Origin: DATARH01 sp035504235
Lineage (GTDB): Bacteria > Pseudomonadota > Alphaproteobacteria > ATCC43930 > CGMCC-115725
DNA length: 64,000 bases
NCBI GenBank assembly: GCA_035504235.1
Contig: DATJSH010000156.1
Span: 1 to 64,000 of the forward strand
Direction: 5' to 3'
In this document: positions 1 through 7,865 of the stretch, in pieces
How positions within the stretch are numbered: the first letter of the stretch is position 1
How the letters are laid out: every line of letters starts with the position of its first letter
The notes under the pieces: model-generated
The model's database searches: none
Told to the model about the DNA's origin: nothing
What the model saw: only the letters and a program-made list of their open reading frames with translations
Program-made: the position numbers and the translations under genes

Positions 1-372
1 TGCTTTGTCGCGGTGCTGGTGCGCGCCCAGCTCGCCGGCTTCGACCGCACGCTCGAAGAGGCGGCGCTCGATCTCGGTGCACGGCCGCTCGGCGTGCTGT
101 GGCGTGTGACCTTGCCGGGGATCAGCCCGGCGCTGGTCTCCGGCTGGCTGCTCGCCTTTACCTTGTCGCTCGACGATCTCGTCGTCGCGAGCTTTGTCTC
201 CGGCCCGTCGGCGACCACCCTGCCGATGGCGGTCTATTCGAGCGTGCGGATCGGCGTCACGCCCGAGATCAACGCGCTGGCAACGGTGTTTCTCGGCGTC
301 GTGATCCTCACCGTCGCGCTCGCCTTCTCACTAATCGCCCGGCAGGAACGCCGGCGCCTCGCGGACGGCTGA
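1..372 (+). CDS. ABC transporter permease, PotI-like (C-terminal part)
   Basis: The reading frame is open from the left edge, so the true start lies outside the window; about 123 residues of the C-terminus remain. It has the conserved permease-ATPase coupling loop (EEAALDLGARP, then a G-W-R-V-T-L-P segment), followed by hydrophobic segments and the LSLDDLVVASFVSG stretch typical of the PotC/PotI spermidine-putrescine permeases. It would form half of the inner-membrane channel of a polyamine-type importer. The partner permease, ATPase and binding protein would lie to the left. The stop is followed after 2 bases by the protease gene, so the two may share a transcript. Family assignment is strong; the exact substrate is inferred. 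Confidence 0.85.
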   Translation, partial: CFVAVLVRAQLAGFDRTLEEAALDLGARPLGVLWRVTLPGISPALVSGWLLAFTLSLDDLVVASFVSGPSATTLPMAVYSSVRIGVTPEINALATVFLGVVILTVALAFSLIARQERRRLADG

Positions 373-374
373 CA

Positions 375-1514
375 ATGCGACGGCTGCTGATCACGTTCCT
401 GCTGGCGCTGAGCCTTGCTCCGCGCGCCGGCGCCGCTTCGCTCAACGCCGAACAGATGGCGGCGATCGACAAGGCCGCGGACGCGTTTCTCGCAAAAGCC
501 GCGGACGCCAAGAAAACCGGCATGGTGCCGCGCCAGTCGGATCCCGCCGTGGCGGCACTGCTCGACACCGTGTTCGATACCAGCGCGCTCAACCACGGGC
601 CGCTGGACTTCGGCGATCTTGCCAAGCTCGGCGATTGGCTCGATCGCCTGAACGCGGTCGGCGCGGTCTATCAATCAGCAGCCAACCGGGCGCACGATGT
701 CGGCCTTTTCAGTGCAGAGATCGGCCGGTTTTTAGATGCCGCGCTCGCCATATTGCAGGCGAGCGTCGATTGCGACGTGGCGAATTCCGCCGCGCATCCA
801 GACGCTAAACCGACCGCGAAGGATCAGGCCCGGCTCAGCAAAAAGCGTGAAGATGTTGCCGCCTCTCTCGCCAAGATGATCGGTGTGCTGCGGGTTTCGG
901 GGGTCACGGTCGGCTGGATTGACGACCGGCTGCGCGCGTTGTCGGCGGCGTCGTCGAGCATGGCGCGGTTTCTGACGCCCGAACAGCTTGCCCGGCTGCG
1001 CGCCGAAGCGCTGCGTTCGGCGGCTCAAAACCGCGACAAGAAGCTGCGGCTGATGTTCGACCGTCTCGCGGCGGCGCTCGCCGAGCCGCCGCCGCAAATG
1101 GCCGCGGCGACGCCCGCGCCGGCGGGCAACGAAGTCGCCCTCGAAGACGATGGACACGGCGACTACGCGGTGCCGGTACGCGTCGACGACACGCTGACCG
1201 CGAAATTCGTCGTCGATAGCGGCGCCAGCTTTGTCGTGCTGCCGAAAAACATGGTCGACGACCTGACCAAGTCGGGAGCGATCCAGCCCGGCGATGTGCT
1301 AGGCCGGCAAATCTACGTCACCGCCGATGGCAAGCATCACAAGGGAAACCTGCTCATACTGCGCCAACTTGAGGTGGGCGGGCATGTCGCCACCAATGTG
1401 ATGGCCGGGGTCGCGCCGGAACGCGCCGAGCCGCTGCTCGGAATGAGCTTTCTCGAAAAGTTCAAGTCGTGGACGCTCGACAACAGACGCCATGTCTTGA
1501 TCATCGCCGAGTGA
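375..1514 (+). CDS. Retropepsin-like aspartic protease, exported
   Basis: 379 residues. The start ATG lies 2 bases after the upstream permease stop; a longer in-frame extension upstream only reads the permease gene out of frame and is rejected. An N-terminal signal peptide (RRLLITFLLALSLAPRAGA, cleavage near residue 21) is followed by an alpha-helical region of about 230 residues. The C-terminal ~120 residues form a retroviral-type aspartyl protease fold. The active-site triad is visible as V-V-D-S-G-A-S-F, and the usual late G-M-S-F-L motif is present (LLGMSFLEKF). One such domain should work as a homodimer, probably in the periplasm. The helical N-terminal region is not a domain I recognise. 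Confidence 0.75.
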   Translation: MRRLLITFLLALSLAPRAGAASLNAEQMAAIDKAADAFLAKAADAKKTGMVPRQSDPAVAALLDTVFDTSALNHGPLDFGDLAKLGDWLDRLNAVGAVYQSAANRAHDVGLFSAEIGRFLDAALAILQASVDCDVANSAAHPDAKPTAKDQARLSKKREDVAASLAKMIGVLRVSGVTVGWIDDRLRALSAASSSMARFLTPEQLARLRAEALRSAAQNRDKKLRLMFDRLAAALAEPPPQMAAATPAPAGNEVALEDDGHGDYAVPVRVDDTLTAKFVVDSGASFVVLPKNMVDDLTKSGAIQPGDVLGRQIYVTADGKHHKGNLLILRQLEVGGHVATNVMAGVAPERAEPLLGMSFLEKFKSWTLDNRRHVLIIAE

Positions 1515-1520
1515 CGGCGT

Positions 1521-2930
1521 TTACGGTCGGGCCGGCCAGACCGGCTGGTGATAGCCGAGCGGCACCGTCGGATGCGCCCAATAGGGCTGGGTCTCCGACA
1601 GCTGCAGGGTCGGCGCGAGGTGGCGGAGCTTGCCGGCCGGGGTCACGCTCTCCATCGACCAGCTTTCGAGCTCGGCGGGGGTGAACTCGCTCGGGATGTC
1701 CTTGAGTTGGCCCTCGGGCACCTCGCCGCGGCCGACCAGCCAGCGGCCGGCCTGCGCCAGCGAGATGCGGACAAGCCAGCTGCCGCCTTCGGTCGCCCGG
1801 CGTTTGAGGGCGACGAGGGCGCCGAACGCCATCAGATAGCCGGTCAGATAATCGATCGCCGAGACCGGGTAGAATTGTGGGCCGGGCTCCTTGCCGGGAA
1901 ACAGCTGGCCTTGGCGCCAGGTGATGCCGCTGACATTCTGCACCACCGTGTCGAAGCCGCGCCGCGAGGCGAACGGCCCGACATGGCTAAACGCGCATAG
2001 CGAGACATAGACAAGCCCGGGCCGTGCCGCCGCCAGCGCCTCCGGCGACAGGCCGCGGTCGCTCAGCGTGCCCGGCCGGTAGCCCTGGACGAACACGTCG
2101 GTCTCGCGCGCCAGGTCCTTGAGCGTCTGGAGCTGGGCGGGGTCGCGCAAATCGAGCTGGGCCGACAGTTTGCCGTGCCCGGTGTCGAATTCCTGGTAGC
2201 CGAGGTTCGGCAGGTGCGCGGCGGTGATCTTCAACACGTCCGCGCCGTGTTCGGCCAGGGTGCGCGCGCTCGACGGGCCGGCCAGCACACGGGTCAGGTC
2301 GAGCACGCGAACGCCGGCAAGCGGCCGGTCGCCGTCAGGGAGCTTTTCAATGGGGGCGTCTCCGATCTTGACGATCTCGAACAGCGGCAAGGTCGCGAGC
2401 GCCTCAGCCTGCGGGTGCTTCGCCCATTCCTCCATCGTACGCACCATGCCGCCAGCGCCCTTGGCGGCGATGATCGCCTCTTCGAGATCGAGAGCGTCCC
2501 ACTTGGCGACCGCCTCGCGCACTTCGTCCTTGTTCTCGGCGCAGCCGAGCACCTTGAGCGCGGCGGCGCGATGGTTCGGGAAATTGGCGTGGATGTAGCT
2601 CCAGCGCCCGTTCTTGGCCGGGTACATGCCCATCACCGGGTTGCGCTCGTGCGAGATCTCGGCCTGTTCCATCTTGAGATAGTGGCCGCTGCGCAGTGAG
2701 GCGACGGCCCGCCTGGCGTTGACGCCGATGCCCTGCTTCTTGCCGCCACGCAGCTCCCAAAGGTCGGAGACGGCGAGCCCGATCGCGCCGAGGCAAGCGG
2801 CGCTGGTTTCGCCGATCTTGAACGATGTCGGCAAGATCGGGTCGCTGCCGCCGGTGAATTCGACCACGCGCGCCCGCTCGGGATCGAGCCCGGCGACCGG
2901 CAGAATGGTGCGCAAAGCGTCATGCGACAT
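1521..2930 (-). CDS. CaiB/BaiF family III CoA-transferase
   Basis: 469 residues, start ATG preceded by GGGAGGG. Family III enzymes move CoA between carboxylic acids through an aspartyl-CoA intermediate. The signature VLDLTRVLAGPSSARTLAEH, normally near the N-terminus, sits near residue 210. It is followed by the usual core (DLRDPA, GYRPGTLSDRG, YVSLCAFSHVGP, FDTVVQNVSGI, IDYLTGYLMAFGALVAL). The ~200 residues before it resemble the second half of the same fold (GAIGLAVSDLWELRGG, GVNARRAVASLRSG, NFPNHRAAALKVLGC). The Asp of FDTVVQ is the best candidate catalytic residue. The substrate is unknown. The gene is divergent from the small monooxygenase across 89 bp and converges on the protease gene. 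Confidence 0.8.
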   Translation of the reverse strand: MSHDALRTILPVAGLDPERARVVEFTGGSDPILPTSFKIGETSAACLGAIGLAVSDLWELRGGKKQGIGVNARRAVASLRSGHYLKMEQAEISHERNPVMGMYPAKNGRWSYIHANFPNHRAAALKVLGCAENKDEVREAVAKWDALDLEEAIIAAKGAGGMVRTMEEWAKHPQAEALATLPLFEIVKIGDAPIEKLPDGDRPLAGVRVLDLTRVLAGPSSARTLAEHGADVLKITAAHLPNLGYQEFDTGHGKLSAQLDLRDPAQLQTLKDLARETDVFVQGYRPGTLSDRGLSPEALAAARPGLVYVSLCAFSHVGPFASRRGFDTVVQNVSGITWRQGQLFPGKEPGPQFYPVSAIDYLTGYLMAFGALVALKRRATEGGSWLVRISLAQAGRWLVGRGEVPEGQLKDIPSEFTPAELESWSMESVTPAGKLRHLAPTLQLSETQPYWAHPTVPLGYHQPVWPARP

Positions 2931-3019
2931 GGTTACAACCCTCCCTCGAGCCTGCGCGCTTGCCTCGGCCGCGCTCCTCTGTCGATGATGCCGCGAAACC
3001 CCGGGCGAAGGAAACGCTG

Positions 3020-3307
3020 ATGAGCCGGATCATGATCGTCGTCGAATTCGAACTGAAGCCGCAGCACGCGAACGACTTCATCCAGCTGATGAAATCCCAC
3101 GCCGAGGCGTCGCGCGCCGAGGACGGCTGTCAGCAATTTGACGTGCTGCAGGCCCAGGACGACCCCAACAAGGTGTTTTTCGTCGAGTCCTGGCGCGACG
3201 CCGAGGCGCTCGCGGTGCACTCGAAAGTGCCGCGCATGGAAGAAAACCGCGCGATTTACACGCCGTGGCTCAATTCTCGCAAGGCGACCCGCTGCAACGT
3301 GCCGTGA
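3020..3307 (+). CDS. Small ABM-domain (quinol monooxygenase-like) protein
   Basis: 95 residues. The ATG giving MSRIMIVVEFELKP is chosen because the beta-strand that opens antibiotic-biosynthesis-monooxygenase domains starts there; a further 20 in-frame upstream residues are low-complexity and unlike the family. The family pattern is visible: an opening strand, helix NDFIQLMKSHAEASRAEDGC, strand QQFDVLQAQDDPNKVFFVESWRD, and a conserved H in the following helix (AVHSKVPRM). These dimeric ferredoxin-like folds include cofactor-free quinol monooxygenases such as YgiN and many uncharacterised members. It is divergent from the CoA-transferase, so the two may share a control region. The biochemical role is not predictable. 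Confidence 0.8.
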   Translation: MSRIMIVVEFELKPQHANDFIQLMKSHAEASRAEDGCQQFDVLQAQDDPNKVFFVESWRDAEALAVHSKVPRMEENRAIYTPWLNSRKATRCNVP

Positions 3308-3377
3308 CCGCGTGAGCCTAAATGCGAGTCGCGGCGGGATGTCGCATCACGGAACCATGCGGCAAAGCGGCCAATCT

Positions 3378-3409
3378 CTCGCTTGCGAGTCATTGGCTTT
3401 ATCTATAAT
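3378..3409 (+). promoter_or_regulatory. Candidate promoter and operator of the RND efflux operon
   Basis: A perfect TATAAT hexamer at 3404-3409 lies 40 bp before the adaptor start in otherwise GC-rich DNA. TTGCGA (3383-3388) is a possible -35 box with a short 15-bp spacer. A perfect palindrome CTCGC-TT-GCGAG (3378-3389) overlaps that -35 box and could be an operator, for example for the MarR-family regulator encoded at the end of this operon. The sequence elements are directly visible; their function is inferred. Confidence 0.45.
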
Positions 3410-3448
3410 AAACCTCGCCTACGGCGCCGAGCGCGGGAGACGACAAAG

Positions 3449-4612
3449 ATGAGGAACCTGGTGATCGCCCTGGCAGGCGGCACTGTTGTTGTGGCGGGCC
3501 TCTTGGGCGTCGCGATCGACCCGCAACTGCGGGGGCATGTCTGGCCGCAAGTAAAGGCCGCCGATACCCCGACGCCAGCGGTGCAACCGGGCATCCCCGT
3601 GACGCCTGGCGTCGTCAAGGCGGAGGACGTGCCGGTCTTCCTCGCCGGCATCGGCACGGTGCAGGCCTACAACATGGACCTGATCAAGACGCGGGTCGAT
3701 GGGCAGATCGTCAAGGTCGATTTCCATGAAGGGCAAGAGATCCAGGCCGGCGATCCGCTGGTCCAGATCGACCCGCGTCCGTATCAGGCGGTATACGACC
3801 AGGCCACCGCCAAGCAGGAGACCGATCAGGCCAACTTAGACAACGCCCAGCGCAACTATAATCGCGACGCGCAGATCGTGAAGGCCAACCTCGCCGTCTC
3901 GCAGCAGCAATTCGACAACGACAAGGCGACCATGGCCGCCGATCAGGGCATGGTCGACAGCGACAAGGCCGCGATGGAAGCGGCGAAGGTCAATCTCGAC
4001 TATTGCGATATTCGCGCGCCGATATCGGGCCGGCTTGGCGTGCGCCTGGTCGATGTCGGAAACATTGTCCACGCCGCGGACACGACGGGGCTGGTGTCGA
4101 TCACGCAGACGAAGCCGATCTTCGTCACCTTCACGATGGCGCAGGAGCACCTGCACAAGATTCACGAGAGGCAAGCTCTGGGCGACCTTGTGGTCCAGGC
4201 ATTCGGTACGGACAATAAGACGTTGGTATCGACCGGCAAGCTCTCGGTCGTCGACAATGCCGTCGACCAGACGACCGGGACGATCAAGCTGAAGGCGACC
4301 TTCGAGAATACCGACGAGCGGCTGTGGCCGGGCGAGTTCGTCAATGTCCGGCTCATTCTCAATACCCGTAAAGGCGCGCCGACCGTGCCGGCCGAGACCG
4401 TGCAGGACGGGCCCGATGGCAAATACGTCTATATCATCAAACCCGACGACACGGTGGCCCGGCGCCCGGTCGAGGTCGCGGCGGTGCAGGATGGGCTGGC
4501 TGTCATCGATAAGGGTTTGGAGCCCGGCGAAAAGGTGGTCGTCGACGGCCAATACCGGCTGACTGAGGGCGCGCGCATCCGCGATGCCGGCAAGTCGGGG
4601 GCGTCGGGCTAA
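3449..4612 (+). CDS. mdtA: RND efflux periplasmic adaptor (MdtA/MuxA type)
   Basis: 387 residues. ATG chosen because GGGAGA lies 8 bases upstream and the next residues form a membrane anchor (RNLVIALAGGTVVVAGLLGVAI); a longer in-frame start lacks these. The order is typical of a membrane-fusion protein: first lipoyl half (GQIVKVDFHEGQEIQAGDPLVQID), an alpha-hairpin rich in Q, D and N, second lipoyl half (IRAPISGRLGVRLVDVGNIV), then beta-barrel and membrane-proximal domains (TVPAETVQDGPDGKYVYII). It links the two inner-membrane pumps encoded next to an outer-membrane channel. No channel gene is in the window, so a TolC-like partner must be elsewhere or shared. Confidence 0.9.
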   Translation: MRNLVIALAGGTVVVAGLLGVAIDPQLRGHVWPQVKAADTPTPAVQPGIPVTPGVVKAEDVPVFLAGIGTVQAYNMDLIKTRVDGQIVKVDFHEGQEIQAGDPLVQIDPRPYQAVYDQATAKQETDQANLDNAQRNYNRDAQIVKANLAVSQQQFDNDKATMAADQGMVDSDKAAMEAAKVNLDYCDIRAPISGRLGVRLVDVGNIVHAADTTGLVSITQTKPIFVTFTMAQEHLHKIHERQALGDLVVQAFGTDNKTLVSTGKLSVVDNAVDQTTGTIKLKATFENTDERLWPGEFVNVRLILNTRKGAPTVPAETVQDGPDGKYVYIIKPDDTVARRPVEVAAVQDGLAVIDKGLEPGEKVVVDGQYRLTEGARIRDAGKSGASG

Positions 4613-4675
4613 TCGTCTCGTTCCAGTCGCATAACGCAACCGCGCCGCCGCCGTAGGCCCTAAAAGCGGGTTCTC

Positions 4676-7600
4676 ATGAACATCTCGGAACCGTTCATCC
4701 GTCGCCCGATTGCCACCTCGCTGCTGATGCTGGGCATCCTGGTGTTCGGCATCGGCGCTTACGGCCTGTTGCCGGTGGCGGCGCTGCCGAAGGTCGATTT
4801 TCCGACGATCGTCGTCTCCGCCAATTATCCAGGCGCCAGCCCCGACACGATGGCCTCCGCAGTCGCGACGCCGCTGGAGCAGCAATTCGCGGCGATCCCG
4901 TCGCTTTCGCAGATGACGTCGACAAGCGGCATCGGTTCGCTGTCGATCACGTTGCAGTTCGACCTCGACCGCAACATCGACGCCGCCGCCTCGGATGTAC
5001 AGCAGGCAATCAACGCGGCGAGCGGATTGTTGCCGACGGATTTGCCGTCGCCGCCGACCTACCGCAAGACCAACCCCGCCGACCGGCCGGTGTTGATCTA
5101 CGCGATCCACTCGGACGCGCTGCCCATCTACCGCGTCGACGACTACGCCTATACCATCTTGGCGCAGAAGCTATCGACCGTGCCCGGCGTGTCCGAGGCG
5201 CGCATTTTCGGCCAGCAGAGTTATGCGGCGCACATCCAGATCAATCCAGGCCAATTGGCGAACGAAGGCATCGGTCTGGAAGACGTGCGCAATGCACTCG
5301 CCGCGCAGACGCTGGACCGCCCCAAAGGCACGCTCGAGGGCGATCACCAGACCTATACGCTTGACACCAACGACCAGCTGTTTCACGCCGCGCAGTTCGA
5401 CAATGTGATCGTTGCCTACCGCAACGGCGCGCCGGTGCGTGTGAAGGACATCGGCCACGCGATCGACGGCACCCAATATGCCCGGATCGGCGCGTGGTTC
5501 TTCGACCAGCCGGCCGAGGGCTTGGCGATCCAGCGCCAAGCCGGTGCCAATACCAACGAGCTTGTCGACAAGATTCAGCAAATGATTCCGCATATCCTGC
5601 GGTCTTTCCCGCCCTCGATCCATGTCGACCTCGTCTCGGATCGTTCGCTGGTCGTGCGTGCCGCGGTCAGGGACGTCGAGTTCACGATGATGCTCACCGT
5701 CGGGCTGGTGATCGTCGCCATCTTTATCTTTCTGCGTACGCTATGGGCGACGGTGATCCCCGGCATCGCGGTGCCGTTGTCGATCCTGATGACATTCGGC
5801 TTCATGTACGGGCTGGGCTTCAGCCTCGACAATATCTCGTTGATGGCCTTGACGATCTCGGTGGGATTCGTCGTCGACGACGCGATCGTGATGATCGAGA
5901 ACATCGTCCGCTACATCGAAGCGGGCGACGGGCCCATGGAGGCGGCGCTGAAGGGCGCGGGCCAGATCGGCTTCACCATCATCTCGATCACCTTCTCGCT
6001 GATCGCCGTGTTCATCCCGCTCCTGTTCATGGGTGGGATCATCGGCCGGCTGTTCCGCGAGTTCGCGGTAACAGTGACGATCGCGATCCTGGCGTCGGCG
6101 TTCATCTCGCTGACCTTGACGCCGGTGATGTGCTCGCTGTTCCTCAAGAGCGAGCACGAGGGTCACCAGGGCCGGTTCAATCGGGCCGCCGAACGCGGGT
6201 TCGAATGGTTTCTGCGCCAGTACGACCGCGGCCTCGGCTTCGTCTTCCGCCATCAGCTGTCGGCTCTGCTCTCGACGATCGTGCTGATCTTCGTGACCGG
6301 CTATCTCTACGTCTCGATTCCGAAGGGATTTTTCCCCGAGCAGGACACCGGGTTTATCTTCGGCCAGGCGGATGCGCGCGAAGACATCTCCTTCAAGGCG
6401 ATGGCCCAGCTGACGCATGAGATTGTCGATATCGTCCGCAAGGACCCGGACGTGTCGGGCGTGTTCTCTTTCACCGGCGCCAACTCCTACAACCCGACGG
6501 AAAACACCGCGCGGGTCTTCATCCAGCTCGTCCCGCACGATCAGCGCAAATGGACATCGAATCAGATCATCCAGCGGCTTCGCCCTAAGATAGCGAGCGT
6601 GCAAGGGGTCAAGTTCTTCATGCAATCCGGCCAGGACATCAGCGTCGGTGGCCGGCTGAGCCGCACGCTCTACCAGTACACGCTAACCGACACCGATAGC
6701 GGCGAGCTCAATCATTGGGCGCCAATCGTCGAGGCCGCGATGAGGAAGTTGCCGCAGCTTCAGGACATCGCCTCTGACCAGCAGATCGCTGCGGCGCATA
6801 TGGCGATCGATGTCGATCGCGACGCCGCCGCGCGGGTCGGCATTTCGCCCTCGGTGATCGACCAGACGCTTTACGACGCGTTCGGCCAGCGCAACATCGC
6901 GAACATCTACACCTCGACCAGCCAGTACAAGGTCATCCTCGAGGTTCAGCCCGAGTTCCAGACCGATCCGACGGCGCTGTCCAAGGTCTACATACCTGCT
7001 CCGAACGGTGCGCAGGTGCCGTTGTCGATGTTCGCGCATTTCGCGCCCAAGGCGGAGGCCCTGTCGATCAATCATCAAGGTCAGTTCCCGTCGGTCACGC
7101 TGTCGTTCAATTTGACCCCCGGCTACTCGATCGGCCAGGCGGTCGATGCGATTCAGAGCATGCGTGATGACGTGCGTCTGCCGGGGACGATCGACGGCGC
7201 ATTCCAGGGTACGGCGCAGGCGTTCCAGGCCTCGCTGAAGTCGACACCGCTCTTGGTCGCGGCCGCAATCCTCGTCGTCTACATCGTGCTCGGCATCCTT
7301 TACGAGAGTTATATCCACCCGATCACGATCCTCTCGGCGCTGCCATCGGCCGGCGTCGGCGCACTGCTCGCGCTGATCTTGCTGCACTACGATCTCAGCG
7401 TCATTGCGATGATCGGGGTCATTCTGCTTGTCGGCATCGTCAAAAAGAACGCGATCATGATGATCGACTTCGCGTTGCAGGCCGAACGCAACGAAGGGAA
7501 AAGCCCCGAGGCGGCGATCCACGAGGCCTGCCTGCTGCGCTTCCGCCCGATCATGATGACGACCTTCGCGGCGGTTTTCGGTGCGTTGCCGATCGCACTC

Positions 7601-7804
7601 GGCGGCGGTGCCGGCTCCGAGTTGCGCCGGCCGCTAGGCGTCGCGGTGGTCGGCGGGCTTTTGGTGTCGCAATGGCTGACGCTCTTCACGACGCCGATCA
7701 TCTACCTGTATCTGGAACGGCTCTCGCGTTATCTCGGACGCGCGCACCGGCCGTCGCGGCTGGCTACTGTGCTAACGGCGCCCTCGCCGGGCGGCGCCGA
7801 GTGA
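4676..7804 (+). CDS. mdtB: RND multidrug efflux pump subunit (MdtB/MuxB type)
   Basis: 1,042 residues, full length for hydrophobe/amphiphile efflux RND pumps. It opens with MNISEPFIRRPIATSLLMLG, the standard N-terminus before TM1. The proton-relay aspartate pair in TM4 is present (SVGFVVDDAIVMIENIVRY). Two large periplasmic loops and 12 expected TM helices are seen, and the C-terminal half repeats the N-terminal plan (LVGIVKKNAIMMIDFALQ). A second RND gene follows after 61 bp. An adaptor plus two different RND proteins is the MdtABC/MuxABC arrangement, where the two pumps form a heterotrimer that expels drugs, bile salts and similar amphiphiles. The substrate here is unknown. Confidence 0.92.
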   Translation: MNISEPFIRRPIATSLLMLGILVFGIGAYGLLPVAALPKVDFPTIVVSANYPGASPDTMASAVATPLEQQFAAIPSLSQMTSTSGIGSLSITLQFDLDRNIDAAASDVQQAINAASGLLPTDLPSPPTYRKTNPADRPVLIYAIHSDALPIYRVDDYAYTILAQKLSTVPGVSEARIFGQQSYAAHIQINPGQLANEGIGLEDVRNALAAQTLDRPKGTLEGDHQTYTLDTNDQLFHAAQFDNVIVAYRNGAPVRVKDIGHAIDGTQYARIGAWFFDQPAEGLAIQRQAGANTNELVDKIQQMIPHILRSFPPSIHVDLVSDRSLVVRAAVRDVEFTMMLTVGLVIVAIFIFLRTLWATVIPGIAVPLSILMTFGFMYGLGFSLDNISLMALTISVGFVVDDAIVMIENIVRYIEAGDGPMEAALKGAGQIGFTIISITFSLIAVFIPLLFMGGIIGRLFREFAVTVTIAILASAFISLTLTPVMCSLFLKSEHEGHQGRFNRAAERGFEWFLRQYDRGLGFVFRHQLSALLSTIVLIFVTGYLYVSIPKGFFPEQDTGFIFGQADAREDISFKAMAQLTHEIVDIVRKDPDVSGVFSFTGANSYNPTENTARVFIQLVPHDQRKWTSNQIIQRLRPKIASVQGVKFFMQSGQDISVGGRLSRTLYQYTLTDTDSGELNHWAPIVEAAMRKLPQLQDIASDQQIAAAHMAIDVDRDAAARVGISPSVIDQTLYDAFGQRNIANIYTSTSQYKVILEVQPEFQTDPTALSKVYIPAPNGAQVPLSMFAHFAPKAEALSINHQGQFPSVTLSFNLTPGYSIGQAVDAIQSMRDDVRLPGTIDGAFQGTAQAFQASLKSTPLLVAAAILVVYIVLGILYESYIHPITILSALPSAGVGALLALILLHYDLSVIAMIGVILLVGIVKKNAIMMIDFALQAERNEGKSPEAAIHEACLLRFRPIMMTTFAAVFGALPIALGGGAGSELRRPLGVAVVGGLLVSQWLTLFTTPIIYLYLERLSRYLGRAHRPSRLATVLTAPSPGGAE

Positions 7805-7865
7805 CCGATTGGGCCCGGAGTTTGCTTAACGTGCTGCCATCAGGAAAACTGACGGTCGAACCCCG

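Noticed and set aside
6195..6210. GGGTTCGAAT resembling a tRNA T-arm
   Set aside because: It lies inside the RND coding sequence and no cloverleaf can be built around it.
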